The notes beneath the pieces are model-generated. The model was given only the letters and a program-made list of their open reading frames with translations, did no database searches and was not told the origin of the DNA. Source: Thraustochytrium sp. TN22 (lineage: Eukaryota; Sar; Bigyra; Thraustochytrida; Thraustochytriidae). From it: 58,475 nucleotides of DNA. The DNA lies in assembly GCA_013306675.1 (NCBI GenBank), contig JABLUY010000226.1:1-58475 (forward strand). Direction: 5' to 3'. Positions 9,788-19,212 of the stretch are shown piece by piece (the stretch's first letter is position 1; every line of letters begins with the position of its first letter). A program made the position numbers and the translations under genes.

Positions 9788-10894
9788 ATGGCGTGGCGGG
9801 CGGCGGTGGAGCGGCTGCGCGCGCTGCGGCGCGTGCTGGTGGTCTCGAAGCGCACGCGGTGGGAGTTCGCGAGCGAGCGGTACGGCGGCATCGGCGGCGT
9901 GGCGCTGGAGCGCCTGCTCAAGGCGCGCGGCTTCCCGTACGAGCGCATCGTGCAGGCGCACCACTCGCACCACGACGCGCTGGACCACGTGACACGCGCG
10001 CTGCGCAGGCGCGGCGTGGACGTGCGCACGGTGCGCGCGCCGGCGCTCATCGCGTCGGACCTGGAGAACGTGGACGCCGTCTTCGCGTGCGGCGGCGACG
10101 GCACGGTGCTGGAGACGGCCTCGCGCGTCAAGTCCAGCGATCTCCCGGTGCTGACCATCAACACGGATCCTCGCCTGTCCACGGGCTACCTGTGCAGCTT
10201 CGCGCTGCAAAAGGGGATCAGCTTCGAAAGCGGGGTGCTGGACAAGCTGGTCAAGGGCCAGTTCGAGCCGCAGCTGCGCTCGCGCATCCAGGTGCACTTT
10301 GGCGTGTCGGACGAGATCTCGCCGCACCTTGCGCTCAACGAGGTCTTCTTCGCGGAGCGCGACGCGAGCCGGCCTACCGTGCACGCCACCACGCTGCCCT
10401 CGGTCAACCCGGGCGAGCCTGTCGTGCAGCGCAGCAGCGGTGTCATCGTGTCCACTGGCACGGGCTCCACAGCCTGGATGCACTCGGCCATGACGGTGCA
10501 CCGCAGCGACGTGCAGCGCGTGCTTCACTCGCTGCGCGCTGTGCAGGGCGGCGAGGCGCCGGACCTGGCGCTCAATGACGACCTCGTCAACGGCATCTGC
10601 CAGCAGCTCAACCAGATGCACGAGTTCGACCCGTCCGACCCGCGCCTGCACTACTGCATGCGCGAGCTTGTGCTCAACAGCTGGTACGGTGACCACGACA
10701 GCCCGCTCACCTACTTTCCCAAGCACGGCTTTGAGCGGAGCCTCATGCTGCGCTCGCTCTCCTGGGACGGCATGTTGCACTTTGACGGCATCGAGCAGGC
10801 CCCGGTGCCCTACGGCGAGGAGCTCAACATCAGCATCGCGCCACCCGAGTGCAGCCTGCTCACTGTTCGCCTTCAGGACACTGGTGGCTGTTGA
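9788..10894 (+). CDS. NAD kinase, NADK2/mitochondrial-type
   Basis: Phosphorylates NAD to NADP. The 368-residue product has the diagnostic GGDGT loop (102-106), the NTDP motif with RLSTGYLCS (125-136) in place of the NE/D motif of cytosolic enzymes, and TGTGSTAW in the C-terminal beta domain. NTDPxxSxGxLC and GTGSxAW are features of the NADK2 (NADKD1) subgroup, which in animals is mitochondrial. The N-terminus (MAWRAAVERLRALRRVLVV) is Arg-rich and amphipathic, consistent with an import signal. The frame stays open upstream to 9419, but that extension has no family similarity, so I start at 9788 (GGCGCGATGG context). No intron is needed. Stop is TGA. The NADPH it supplies could support MTHFR and biosynthesis, but that is only general logic. 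Confidence 0.9.
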   Translation: MAWRAAVERLRALRRVLVVSKRTRWEFASERYGGIGGVALERLLKARGFPYERIVQAHHSHHDALDHVTRALRRRGVDVRTVRAPALIASDLENVDAVFACGGDGTVLETASRVKSSDLPVLTINTDPRLSTGYLCSFALQKGISFESGVLDKLVKGQFEPQLRSRIQVHFGVSDEISPHLALNEVFFAERDASRPTVHATTLPSVNPGEPVVQRSSGVIVSTGTGSTAWMHSAMTVHRSDVQRVLHSLRAVQGGEAPDLALNDDLVNGICQQLNQMHEFDPSDPRLHYCMRELVLNSWYGDHDSPLTYFPKHGFERSLMLRSLSWDGMLHFDGIEQAPVPYGEELNISIAPPECSLLTVRLQDTGGC

Positions 10895-13060
10895 GATGCC
10901 GCCGTTGGGCCCCGCCCCTGATCGCTTGCTGTGCTGTACGACTGAGCTGCTGCTTGGCGCGGTGGCGCAACGACCGTGGGAAAGCAAGCGAATCAACCGC
11001 CGGTGGGCGGGCTCGCGCCGTTGGAGCGGGCTCGTGGGAGTGTTCATGCGTGGGTGGGATCAAGTCCCGATTTGGTGGGCCCGAGCCCTAGTCGCTCCTA
11101 CGGCTGCCTTTACGAAGACCGAGGCCAGGTGACGAACACTTACGGAGGGAGACCGCTCCGAGGCAGCAGCACTGCGGTTTGGGCCTTGGCCTGCCGTTCG
11201 CAGCGGCCAACCGCTGATGCGAGCAGCAGCCGGCCGCTTGGCGATGTCGAACGCCCGCAATGCATGCCTGTCGCTGCCTGTCGGCCACTGTTCGAGGCCC
11301 GGCGGGCCCAGGTTGGCTCGCCCTTAGTAGTAACTATTAGAGAGAGAGAGAGAGAGACGAGGAGAAAGAGACTAAACAGTTCGTGCTGCTTCACCTTGCC
11401 TACTGATCTCGTTCGGTGGTGGTCTTCCGGCTGCGAGGCCTGGAAAGCGAGAGGCGCGCTCGAGCAACTGTTGGCGGCCAGGCTCCGAGTCCTTTCTCTC
11501 TCTCTCTCTTCCTTTCTCCTTCTCTCTTTCGGGGCCCTTTGAGCCAACCGCCCAGCTACTCCTCGGCTTGATTCGTCCGTCCGGGCTGACGTGCACGATC
11601 TGCAAACCGCCGCCGTGGGTCCGGTCCGCCAGCCGCTGACCAGCGTGACCAGCCCGCGTCGCTGTGTCAGCGCAGCGGGGCATGTCGATCATCCTCTTCC
11701 TTTGAGGTCTCTCACCACGCGCCTCCAGGCTTCGCAGGCTCTGCAGCTCCTTCCTGCTCGCGCCCGTCTCCCCCAGGGCCGGCTTCCACGTCGCCGCCGC
11801 TCGCCGCTCATCCGCCGAGCACCGCATCGCGCCGCGCCGAGCACGCCCGAGCACGCTGTGCTGCCTGCCTGCCTGCCCTGCCGCCTGCGGTGCCGCCTGC
11901 CTACCACCACCACCACCATCACCTCCAGCCCGCCCTGCCCGTGCGCAACGGCCGTCAACGGCGCCGGCGCACCCGTGCGCCGCGCCCTGCCTGGCGCACC
12001 CCGGGCGCACCCTCCTCGGAGCCCAAGTCGGGTCGCGCGAAGCCTCGAAGGCCTCGCCGCAGACTTCTCTCGCCCGCGCCCGCGGCGGGGCGCGCGTCCC
12101 AGGTCCTTCAGGCGGGCCGCGCGCGTCCATCAGCCGAGCCGCCGATCGCCGCGTCGCTCGCGCGCGCTCGCGCTCGGCTCGCCGCGCCACTGTGCAGCGG
12201 CGGTTGCCCCGCGGCGGGCCCCGCGGGGCAGAACCGCAGCGCGGAGGGCGCCGCCGCGCAACTACTGTACAGCGGCCGGCGGCGGTTGCGCCTGCTCGGC
12301 GAGCACGCCGCCCCGCGCAGGGCAGGGGCAGGGCCCCGCCCCAGGCAGCAGCAGCCCGCGCCCCGCGCCCCGCCCCGGAGCGCCTGCGCGCGCGCGGGGA
12401 GGAAGAGACGGCAGGCCGGGCTTGGGCGCGAGGCACGCGCGGCATCCGGCATCCATCCCAGCCGCGCGAGCCCACGCGCGGCAGACTGTCTATCCTCCCT
12501 CTCCAGGCGGCAGCGAGCGGGAGACCGAGAGAGAGAGAGAGAGCGGCCACGCGAGCGAGCCCAGCGAGCGGCGAGCGCCGCAGACCGTTCGCGCGCCTGC
12601 GAGCCCTCGAAGGCGGGCAAGCAGCAGGCAGGCAGGCAGGCAGGCAGCGAGCGCGCTAGGCAGCCCCGCCAGGTCCCTCCGGCCAGGCCGCCGGGCAGAG
12701 CCAGGCGAGAAGGCCGCCGGCAGAGCCCGGCGCGGCGCACGGCACGGCGCCCTCGCGGCGCGGGAGCTGCGGCATCCGTCCGGCGCGCTTCGTTCGACAT
12801 CGATCGCCCCCCCCCATTTCCCGCGCTCCTTCTCGCCTCGCCTCGCCTCGCCTGGGCTGCGGCCGAGCCTTGCGCGGCGCTCCCTGCGCGCAGCACAGAG
12901 CGCGCGGAGGCGAGCGCGGGCCCCTCTCCGCGCGGCGCCGCGCTACGGGGCGCTGGCCTTGCGGACCGGGGCGTGATCGTCCTGGGACGCGAGCCGGCCA
13001 GGTTTTTCCACGCCACGCATACACGTCGGCGAGACCGAGGTCTTCACAGCCGCCGTCGCA
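10895..13060. other. Long low-complexity intergenic region
   Basis: This 2.2-kb stretch is very GC-rich and full of simple repeats: (GA)n at about 11338-11357, (CT)n at about 11496-11525, another (GA)n at about 12527-12542 and (GGCA)n at about 12622-12648. Long open frames on both strands (to about 470 codons) are Arg/Ala/Pro-rich, overlap each other and show no domain, as expected from GC-rich random sequence. It probably holds the NAD kinase terminator and the promoter of the next gene. Confidence 0.6.
11338..11357. repeat. (GA)n microsatellite
   Basis: About ten GA units in the spacer after the NAD kinase gene; a (CT)n tract of similar length follows about 150 bp further on. Confidence 0.85.
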
Positions 13061-13948
13061 ATGGACGAGGCAGCGCGGCGCGATCTGGCCGCCTGGCGCG
13101 AGCAGGCCACGCAGCGCCACCGCGCCGCGCTCGTCGAGGCGCCGCCATCGCCGATGCCCAACCCGAGCCAGGCGGAGGAGCCCTTGGTGCAACCGCTCCC
13201 GCGCCAGCGCCAGCACCAGCAGCGCATGCGGAGCGGGCTGACACCGACGCTGTCGGCGCTCTCGTGCTCATGGCCGTCGTCGGCCTCGGCAACGTCGCCG
13301 TTTAAGAGCCGCGCGTCCTTCTCGTCGTCATCGTGCTCGTCCTGGTCCTCGCCAGGGTCGACGCCACGCGCCGGCCGTCGCTCGTTCGGCGCCTTCACGG
13401 CGGGCGAGGGTGCCTCGCCGGCAGCAGCGACGCCCAGCAAGGAGGGCCTCAAGCAGCCGCAGCAGCCGCGGACGCCGTCGCCTCGGCGCCCCGTGCACCC
13501 CGTCATCTTTGCCTGCAGGCAACGAGACGACACCTCTTCGCCGCCGCGGCCGCAGCGGCGGTCCGAGCTGTACATAGTACCGGAGATCGTGCGCCCCTCC
13601 AACTCGCACGAGAGCGACTTTCGCACGCCGCGTCCGCTCGCAGACGATGAGCGCAACGCTCGCATGGTGCTCGCGCCCGTTGTGAACCGACTGCCCCAGG
13701 AGCGCCGCGCCACGCCGCTTACAGCGAGCGCCAAGCGCCGACGCATCCAGCGTCTTGTCAGTCTTGACGACGAGAACGACGTCTGCCGCTCACCGGCAGC
13801 GCCCTTGCCGCATCAGACCTCCAGCGACGACCACTCAACACCCGCAAGCCTCGGGTCCACCTGCTGCCCGCCCTGGCAGGCGCAGCAGAACTCTAGGAGC
13901 CGCGGCATCGCCTTTGTGACGCCTCACTCGCCTCGGAACGGGATCTGA
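13061..13948 (+). CDS. Disordered Ser/Pro/Arg-rich protein, unknown function
   Basis: A 295-residue frame starting at an ATG with good context (GTCGCAATGGACG). The N-terminal 40 residues could form a short helix (DEAARRDLAAWREQATQRHR). The rest is low complexity: Ser-rich at 75-100 and Pro/Ser/Arg-rich after, with several possible SP/TP phosphorylation sites and a basic patch (SAKRRRIQR, about residue 225) that could be a nuclear signal. I recognise no domain. Codon composition and the clean start favour a real gene, but a chance frame in GC-rich DNA is not excluded. Stop is TGA. Confidence 0.5.
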   Translation: MDEAARRDLAAWREQATQRHRAALVEAPPSPMPNPSQAEEPLVQPLPRQRQHQQRMRSGLTPTLSALSCSWPSSASATSPFKSRASFSSSSCSSWSSPGSTPRAGRRSFGAFTAGEGASPAAATPSKEGLKQPQQPRTPSPRRPVHPVIFACRQRDDTSSPPRPQRRSELYIVPEIVRPSNSHESDFRTPRPLADDERNARMVLAPVVNRLPQERRATPLTASAKRRRIQRLVSLDDENDVCRSPAAPLPHQTSSDDHSTPASLGSTCCPPWQAQQNSRSRGIAFVTPHSPRNGI

Positions 13949-13974
13949 ATGTGAGTGGGGCGTCTCGCTCGGAC

Positions 13975-14008
13975 GCAAACAACCAACCAACCAACCAACC
14001 AACCAACC
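13975..14008. repeat. (AACC)n tetranucleotide repeat
   Basis: About seven copies of AACC directly after the end of the disordered-protein gene, in its presumed 3' untranslated region. Confidence 0.9.
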
Positions 14009-14135
14009 TTTTGGCTGCGCTCGCCGCGCGCCGTGCAATAATCTATTTTCCCTCGGGCTCCTCTGTTCCTCTTTCTTCACCTTTACCTTTACGTACTTGC
14101 CGTCAGGCATGTCCGCCGCTAGTCGGCTGCCACGC

Positions 14136-14136
<1 letters not shown>

Positions 14137-14207
<71 letters not shown>
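14137..14207. repeat. (CTG)n, reading (CAG)n in the MTHFR 3' UTR
   Basis: About 23 uninterrupted CTG units. On the minus strand they read CAG/GCA and begin about 12 nt after the final stop codon of the MTHFR reading frame, so they would sit in that gene's 3' untranslated region. Confidence 0.95.
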
Positions 14208-14210
<3 letters not shown>

Positions 14211-14218
14211 ATGCTGAC

Positions 14219-16436
14219 CTAGTGCTGCTCGTGCCCTTGCATCGCGGCCAGAGCGGACCGCGCGCGCAGAAGCTCGCGCTGTAGATGCGCGTTCTCGCGC
14301 TCGAGTGCGTCAACCCGCACACGCAGGTCCTTAGCGGACATGTCGTCCAAAATAACGGCGCGAAAGACCTGAAAGATGTCACTCTCCTCGTCAACGTAGT
14401 CGTTGTCAACGATGTTGACGAGAAACCACGTATCGTGGATGGTGCGTAGGACGCGCGCCGCCTGCGCGTCCTCGTCGGTCTGGTCGTCGCCTGCGCGCGG
14501 CGCATACAGGGAGGCCCATTGCGAAAGCCAGAGTTCAAAGGCCTCCGCCTTCCACACGCGGAAGCTCTCTGTGTCCACGACTGTGGGCTAAATGATCTCA
14601 CGGCCGGGGAAAACGCCCCAGGTCACGGCGTTGACGCGGCCCGGCCGCGCGGCCTGCGCCTCCTGCACGAGCTCGTCCGCGAAGGAGACGCGGCGCTGCG
14701 TGCTTGCCGCGTCGGCGGCGCGCGGCGACGTCGGACCCTGCACGTCCAGGAACTCGTCGCCGGCTACGTTCACGGCGTGGTACGAGAGGCGGCCCGGCGG
14801 CAGCGCGTCAATGCAGCCGCGCAGCTTGAACCACAGCTCCGGCGAGCAGAAGAACTCCACGTAGGCCTTTTGGAAGCACACGCCGCCGTCGCCGCCCCAG
14901 CCGTAGCGCGCGTCCGAGGAGGCCACGCCATTCACCTTGGGCTGGCTGTTGATGGTCAGGAATCCGTTCTGGTTGATCCAGCAAAGGTCCTCGGAGATCG
15001 TCTCGGTCTCGGCCGCCAGCTGCTGGTCGCACCACGGCAGGTGGCGCAACTCGCCGCGCATGTAGCGCACGAAAACGGCCGAGACGTCGGCCGCCGACTG
15101 CGGCGCACCCCAGAGCTGTCGCAAGTCCAGGTCCGAGCGCTCCTTCTCTGCCAGGTAGTAGTCGCCCAGCTCAAAGGTGGCGGCGCTGCGCGCATCGCCC
15201 CACCGCCCGTTCGGGAACTCTGACCACGCCGAGGTGCGCGAGAGGTAGCTCGAGTGCCGGTACGCCCAAAAGATCGGGCGCACCTCCTCTTGTTCGCGCG
15301 CCAGCCCGCGCCATGGCAGCTGACGGCCCTGCGCGTGCGATGGGTCGCGCAGCTGCAGCCGCTGCAAGATCTTGGCCACGGCGCTCGCCAGATTCAGCGT
15401 GAAAAAGTGCACGGCGTGCACGTCACGCCGCAGCAGGGCGCGGATCTGCTCTACGCCCACATCCACGCCGTACTCTTGCACGCGCTCGTCGTCGTCCTTG
15501 ATCTCGTTCAGCTTCGCCTCGATGTGCCGCGGCACCTGCGGCCGCGCCCACGCCTTGAACCGCTGGAACGACGAGTAGTTCTGGATCGGCGCGTACCCCG
15601 GGATGATGGGCACGCTGATGCCGGCCTCCATGCACCGCTCGCGGAACCTGAAGAAGACCTCCGTGTCGTAGAAGAACTGCGTGATCACAAAGTCCGCGCC
15701 CGCGTCCACCTTGTCTTTGAGGCGCACCAGGTCCTCCTTGCGCGCCTGGTCGCTCGGGGGCAGGTAGGGCGAGTTCCAGCTGCTCGTGTGCACCTCAGGG
15801 TACCCAGCCACGCCCACGCAAAAGTAATCGCCGTGTTCGGCGCGGATCAGGTGCACCAGTTCCACGGCGTTGCGGAAGCCGTTCTGCACGGCGCGCCAGC
15901 CCGCCTGTTGTGCCTGTTGTGCCTGCTGCTGCTGCTGCTGCTGCTGCTGTGCCTGCGCCCCGGTCGCCGTGCCGCTCCCGGTGCCAGGCCCGCTGGACGA
16001 TTGGTGCGCAAGGTGGGCCGCATCACCGCGCAGCGCCAGAATGTTGCGCAGGCCTGCCGCGCGCGCCGCTTTGAGCGTGCGCAGCAGGTCCTCCCGCGGC
16101 AGGTGGCACGTCAGATGCAGCAAGACCACGATGCCGAGCTGCTTTTGCACGATCGACCCGATCCGCAGCCACACCGATTCGTCCTTGAAGGCCGACCGCC
16201 ACGTCAGCGAGATGAAGGTCGGTTGCAGCGCCTCGCCCATCTCCGCGATGCGCTGCACGAGCTTGTCTGCATCCTCGATCGCCTGCGGCGGACCTTTTTC
16301 CGTCAGTCTCGGCGCGACCCAGCGCAAGTTTGCTTCAGCTCTCGCCGGCACGTACCTTGGGCGCGAAAAACTCGAACGAGACGCACGTCTCGCCGCTCTT
16401 GGCCTTGTCGGCGAGCAGCTGGCTGATCTTGGGCAT
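14219..16436 (-). CDS. Methylenetetrahydrofolate reductase with an internal in-frame TAG
   Basis: Reduces 5,10-methylene-THF to 5-methyl-THF for methionine synthesis. Two exons. Exon 1 is 16356-16436 (27 codons, ending SFEFFAPK). A 73-nt intron follows (GTACGT, branch CTGAC, CAG). Exon 2 starts at 16282 (AIEDADKLVQR). The splice keeps the spacing seen in human MTHFR. The catalytic barrel carries the ALRGD flavin loop, then a roughly 45-residue Gln/Gly/Ser insert. The regulatory domain shows RPIFWA, FPNGRWG, LTINSQP and FPGREII. Directly after FPGREII the frame has TAG (14588-14590), where relatives have Gln in EIIQPTVVD. The following 122 codons continue perfectly as the MTHFR C-terminus (PTVVD, SFRVWKAEAFELW, IHDTWFLVNIVDND) to a second TAG at 14219. 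So the gene is a nonsense allele, is read through or is a base-call error. With the TAG decoded it would be 714 residues. Confidence 0.93.
14588..14590 (-). other. In-frame TAG replacing a conserved Gln codon in MTHFR
   Basis: On the minus strand the codons read GAG ATC ATT TAG CCC ACA GTC GTG GAC. Eukaryotic MTHFR has EIIQPTVVD here, so TAG sits where CAG or CAA is expected (one C-to-T change from CAG). No other disruption follows until the C-terminus. Confidence 0.9.
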
Positions 16437-16621
16437 GGTCGCCGTCGCCTCGCGTCCTCGTCGCGTTGGCGAGCGAGCGAGCGGGCGAGCGAGCGGGCGA
16501 GCCGCGGGCGCGCAGGCCTGGGCCGCGGCTGCCTCCTGCCTGCGCTGCGCCGCCGCAGGCCACCGGCGCCGCGCCGGACCTGGTATGCTTGAGTTAGCGG
16601 ATTGCGACGAAGACCGCGCCG

Positions 16622-16652
<31 letters not shown>

Positions 16653-16686
16653 GGCAGACCCTCTTCCTCGGCGGGCCGCGGTACGC

Positions 16687-16720
<34 letters not shown>

Positions 16721-16755
16721 GGCAGCGGCGGCGGCGGCGGCGGCGGCGCGGCGCC
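16437..16755. promoter_or_regulatory. Bidirectional promoter of MTHFR and CDK7-like gene with GCC/GGC repeats
   Basis: The two start codons lie 319 bp apart on opposite strands. The CDK7 side holds (GCC)n at about 16624-16652 and (GGC)n at about 16686-16751, which are complementary and could fold into a long GC hairpin in the CDK7 leader. An ATG at 16585 is in frame with the CDK7 start and would add 57 residues of polyalanine and polyarginine. Confidence 0.6.
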
Positions 16756-17945
16756 ATGAGCTTGGAGAGCCACACGCGGTACCAGCTGGACCGCGAGGTG
16801 GGCCGCGGCGCCTTCGCGGCCGTGTACTTGGCGCACCGCGCGGAGGATGGCAAGAAGGTGGCCATCAAGCACGTGCTGCGCAAGTCGCGTCGGGTCGGCG
16901 TCGACTGGACGGCGCTGCGTGAGGTCAAGTTGCTTCGCGAGCTGCAGCACGAGAACATTGTCAGAGTACGTTGCTGCCCGCTGTGCAAGCCCGAGAGGCA
17001 AAGAGAGAGCGAGAGCAAGAGAGAGACAGAGACTGACCAGAGCTCGCGACAGGTGCTCGATGTCTTCGCGCTCCCCGGCAGCATCAACATGGTCATGGAG
17101 CTCTGCCCATTTGACCTCAAGAAGGTGATTGACAACAAGACGGTGCTGCTCACCGAGGAGCACATCAAGAGCTACATGAAGATGATGCTCATCGGCACGC
17201 AAGTCATGCACGAGTACTGGATCCTCCATCGCGTACGTGTCAAGGTGCAGCGTGCATGCCCTGCGACTCGTTCTCTTTCTTTTTGCTCACTCGTTCATGC
17301 ACGTGTCGCGTCGCATCGCAGGACCTCAAGCCCGACAACTTGCTCATTGGCGACGACCGCCGCCTCAAACTCGCCGATTTTGGTCTCGCACGCATCTTCG
17401 GCGACGACGAGACACGCATCACGTACAAGGTCGTCACGCTGTAGGTTGTTTTGTCTCGCTCCACGCGATGCCACGCCCATTCGCGCACGCACTCACCGCA
17501 CTCTCGCAACGTGCGAGGACGCAGCCCATACCGCGCGCCCGAGCTCCTCTTTGGGGCAACCGAGTACGGGGTCGGCGTCGACATTTGGTCGATCGGCTGC
17601 ATCATGGCCGAGCTCATGATGCGCAAGATCTTTTTGCCTGGCGTCAGCGACGAGGACCAGCTGGCCAAGATCTTCTGGATGTTCGGCACGCCCACTGAGA
17701 AGGAGTGGCCGCGGATGACGGCACTCAAGAAGTTTGTCAAGTTCACCGAGCGCGCCCCGGTTGACCTGCGCGACATTTTCAAGGCCTACTCGGCCGAGGC
17801 CGTCGACCTGCTCAAGGGTCTCATGCGAATCAACCCGCTGGACAGGTTGACCGCCACGCAGGCGCTTGAGCATGCCTTTTTCACCACATCCGAGCACCCG
17901 GCCACGCCGCCAGATCAGCTTCCCTTTGATGTCCTGCGCTCCTGA
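16756..17945 (+). CDS. CDK7-like cyclin-dependent kinase (CAK/TFIIH type)
   Basis: Protein kinase closest to CDK7, which activates other CDKs and phosphorylates the RNA polymerase II tail within TFIIH. Four exons: 16756-16965, 17053-17232, 17322-17442 and 17525-17945. Introns are 87, 89 and 82 nt (GTACGT, GTACGT, GTAGGT; all end CAG). Exon 1 has the Gly loop [13 protein letters not shown], and [14 protein letters not shown] in the position of CDK7's NRTALREIKLLQEL. Exon 2 ends WILHR; exon 3 starts DLKPDNLL and holds DFGLARIFG with an activation-loop Thr (RITYKVVT). Exon 4 gives [29 protein letters not shown] and [15 protein letters not shown]. Oddities: the predicted exon 3/4 junction yields TLPYRAPE, not TRWYRAPE; intron 1 is a multiple of three without stops, so its retention would add 29 residues. 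The product is about 330 residues. Stop is TGA. Confidence 0.88.
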
Positions 17946-18334
17946 CCCTCCGACCCTCTGACTTTGAACACAAGAGAGTGAGTTTGCCTGCCTTTTGCGT
18001 CAAAGTACATGCTTGGCTTCTTTCGGGAAAGCAAGAGCCTCCAAAGCAAGCAGAAGAGTCTCCAAAGCAAGCAGAAGAGCCTCAAGCGAGCCTTCCTTCC
18101 ATGAGCGCGCGCACCGACAAAGTACGCGAGGGAGCCAATGCTCTCAAGCTTGCCCTCCGCCCGCGGCGTCCTTTCTTCCCTCCAGCCGCAGCGCTTCCCG
18201 TGGATATTTCCCGTGACGAGGAGGGAATAGGGGGCACCGAGATCCACGGCGCCTTGTTCACCTGGAGGGGCTTTCAAAGCGAAGCGAAGAAGAAGAAGAC
18301 AGGCAGGCACAGGCAGGCCCGCGGCGCGCGCGCG
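17946..18334. other. Spacer with a 21-bp tandem duplication
   Basis: Holds the 3' end of the CDK7-like gene and the leader of the next gene. A 21-bp unit beginning CTCCAAAGCAAGCAG occurs twice in tandem at 18039-18059 and 18060-18080. The downstream frame stays open through here and has an in-frame ATG at 18101, but that stretch has no hydrophobic or ordered character. Confidence 0.6.
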
Positions 18335-19189
18335 ATGGCGGCGACGGCAGCGGTGGCGCGAGGGCTGGGCGCGGTGGCGGCGCACGCAGCGCTGGCGGCG
18401 CTGAACGCCTGGCTCGCGCTGCGGCGGCCGCGCGCGCTGGCGGCAGTCGCGGGCGTTCTGTCGGTCGCTTTCCTCGCCAAGGCTGCCGGCGGCGGCGGCG
18501 CGGCGCTGGCGGCTGGCAAGGTGGCCAAGGTGCTGGGCACGCTGACCTTTGGGCTGGGCAGCGTGGCGCTCTTTGCTGGCCGAGATGCGGCCTGGCAGGC
18601 CCGCCACATGACGGGCTTCACGAGGTACATCAACCTGGCGGTCATCGGCAACGTTGCAATGATGGCCTTGGTGCCGGCTGACGGGACGGTGCGCGGCCTG
18701 GTGTCGCCGGTGCTCTGCGTGACGCTGGCGGGCTGGCTCTGCGTGGAGGCAGCGGCCGAGGAGTGGCGCACCGTCCGCTTCGAGGGGCCTCTCTTCGTGT
18801 ACACGGCCTCGCCCATGGCGTGGATTCTGCACCACGCGCCGTATCGAGCCTGCCTGCTGACGCTGCCGTGCTTCGAGTCGCTCAAGTACGTGCTTCTGGA
18901 GCCGCTCTCGCTCGGCGTTATGATGGCCCTGTCCACATGGGGCGGGGTGCCACCGGAGTTTGCTTTTGGCTACGCCGACACCATCGTTGTGGCCTCGTCC
19001 GCCGCAGTCTCGGCGTTCTTCGAGGGCTCTGACTACATCCCGGCCACATTTCCATCCGAGGACACGCTCGACATGCTCGTGGTTCCAGTGCAGATCGTGC
19101 TTCTGGTCTCCTCCTGGGCGCACTTGTGGCGCCGTCTTGGCTCGCTGAAAGCGAATGGCGGCAAGAAGGGATCCTGTGTTTCAAGATAA
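18335..19189 (+). CDS. Multi-pass membrane protein, unknown family
   Basis: A 284-residue, strongly hydrophobic protein. About seven hydrophobic segments can be seen: roughly residues 5-30, 33-50, 58-80, 92-107, 115-135, 150-200 (two segments) and 240-262. The short basic C-terminus (SLKANGGKKGS) would be cytosolic. Conserved-looking loops include DAAWQARHMTGFTRYINLAVIGN and EGSDYIPATFPSEDTLD. I do not recognise the family. The start at 18335 (GCGCGATGGCG) gives an N-terminus that becomes hydrophobic at once; a longer form from 18101 would add 78 mostly polar residues. The stop codon TAA overlaps an AATAAA signal at 19188-19193. It converges on the next gene with only 23 bp between the two stop codons. 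Confidence 0.7.
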   Translation: MAATAAVARGLGAVAAHAALAALNAWLALRRPRALAAVAGVLSVAFLAKAAGGGGAALAAGKVAKVLGTLTFGLGSVALFAGRDAAWQARHMTGFTRYINLAVIGNVAMMALVPADGTVRGLVSPVLCVTLAGWLCVEAAAEEWRTVRFEGPLFVYTASPMAWILHHAPYRACLLTLPCFESLKYVLLEPLSLGVMMALSTWGGVPPEFAFGYADTIVVASSAAVSAFFEGSDYIPATFPSEDTLDMLVVPVQIVLLVSSWAHLWRRLGSLKANGGKKGSCVSR

Positions 19190-19193
19190 TAAA
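19188..19193 (+). terminator. AATAAA polyadenylation signal overlapping a stop codon
   Basis: The TAA stop at 19187-19189 shares two bases with AATAAA. Cleavage would occur inside the convergent neighbour, whose stop is at 19213. Confidence 0.5.
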
Positions 19194-19212
19194 CCTAAAG
19201 TGTGACTACTTT

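Noticed and set aside
11591-13305. Overlapping plus-strand frames of about 460-470 codons, and a 390-codon one on the other strand
   Set aside because: All are Arg/Ala/Pro/Gly-rich with no domain, overlap one another in different frames, and contain simple repeats. This is expected from very GC-rich DNA.
14588-14590. Nuclear code change with UAG read as glutamine
   Set aside because: Several clear genes here end in TAG at a natural C-terminus (ALS-like, RCK kinase, EF-hand/DM10 protein, both 8-Cys proteins). The MTHFR codon is therefore treated as an exception in one gene.
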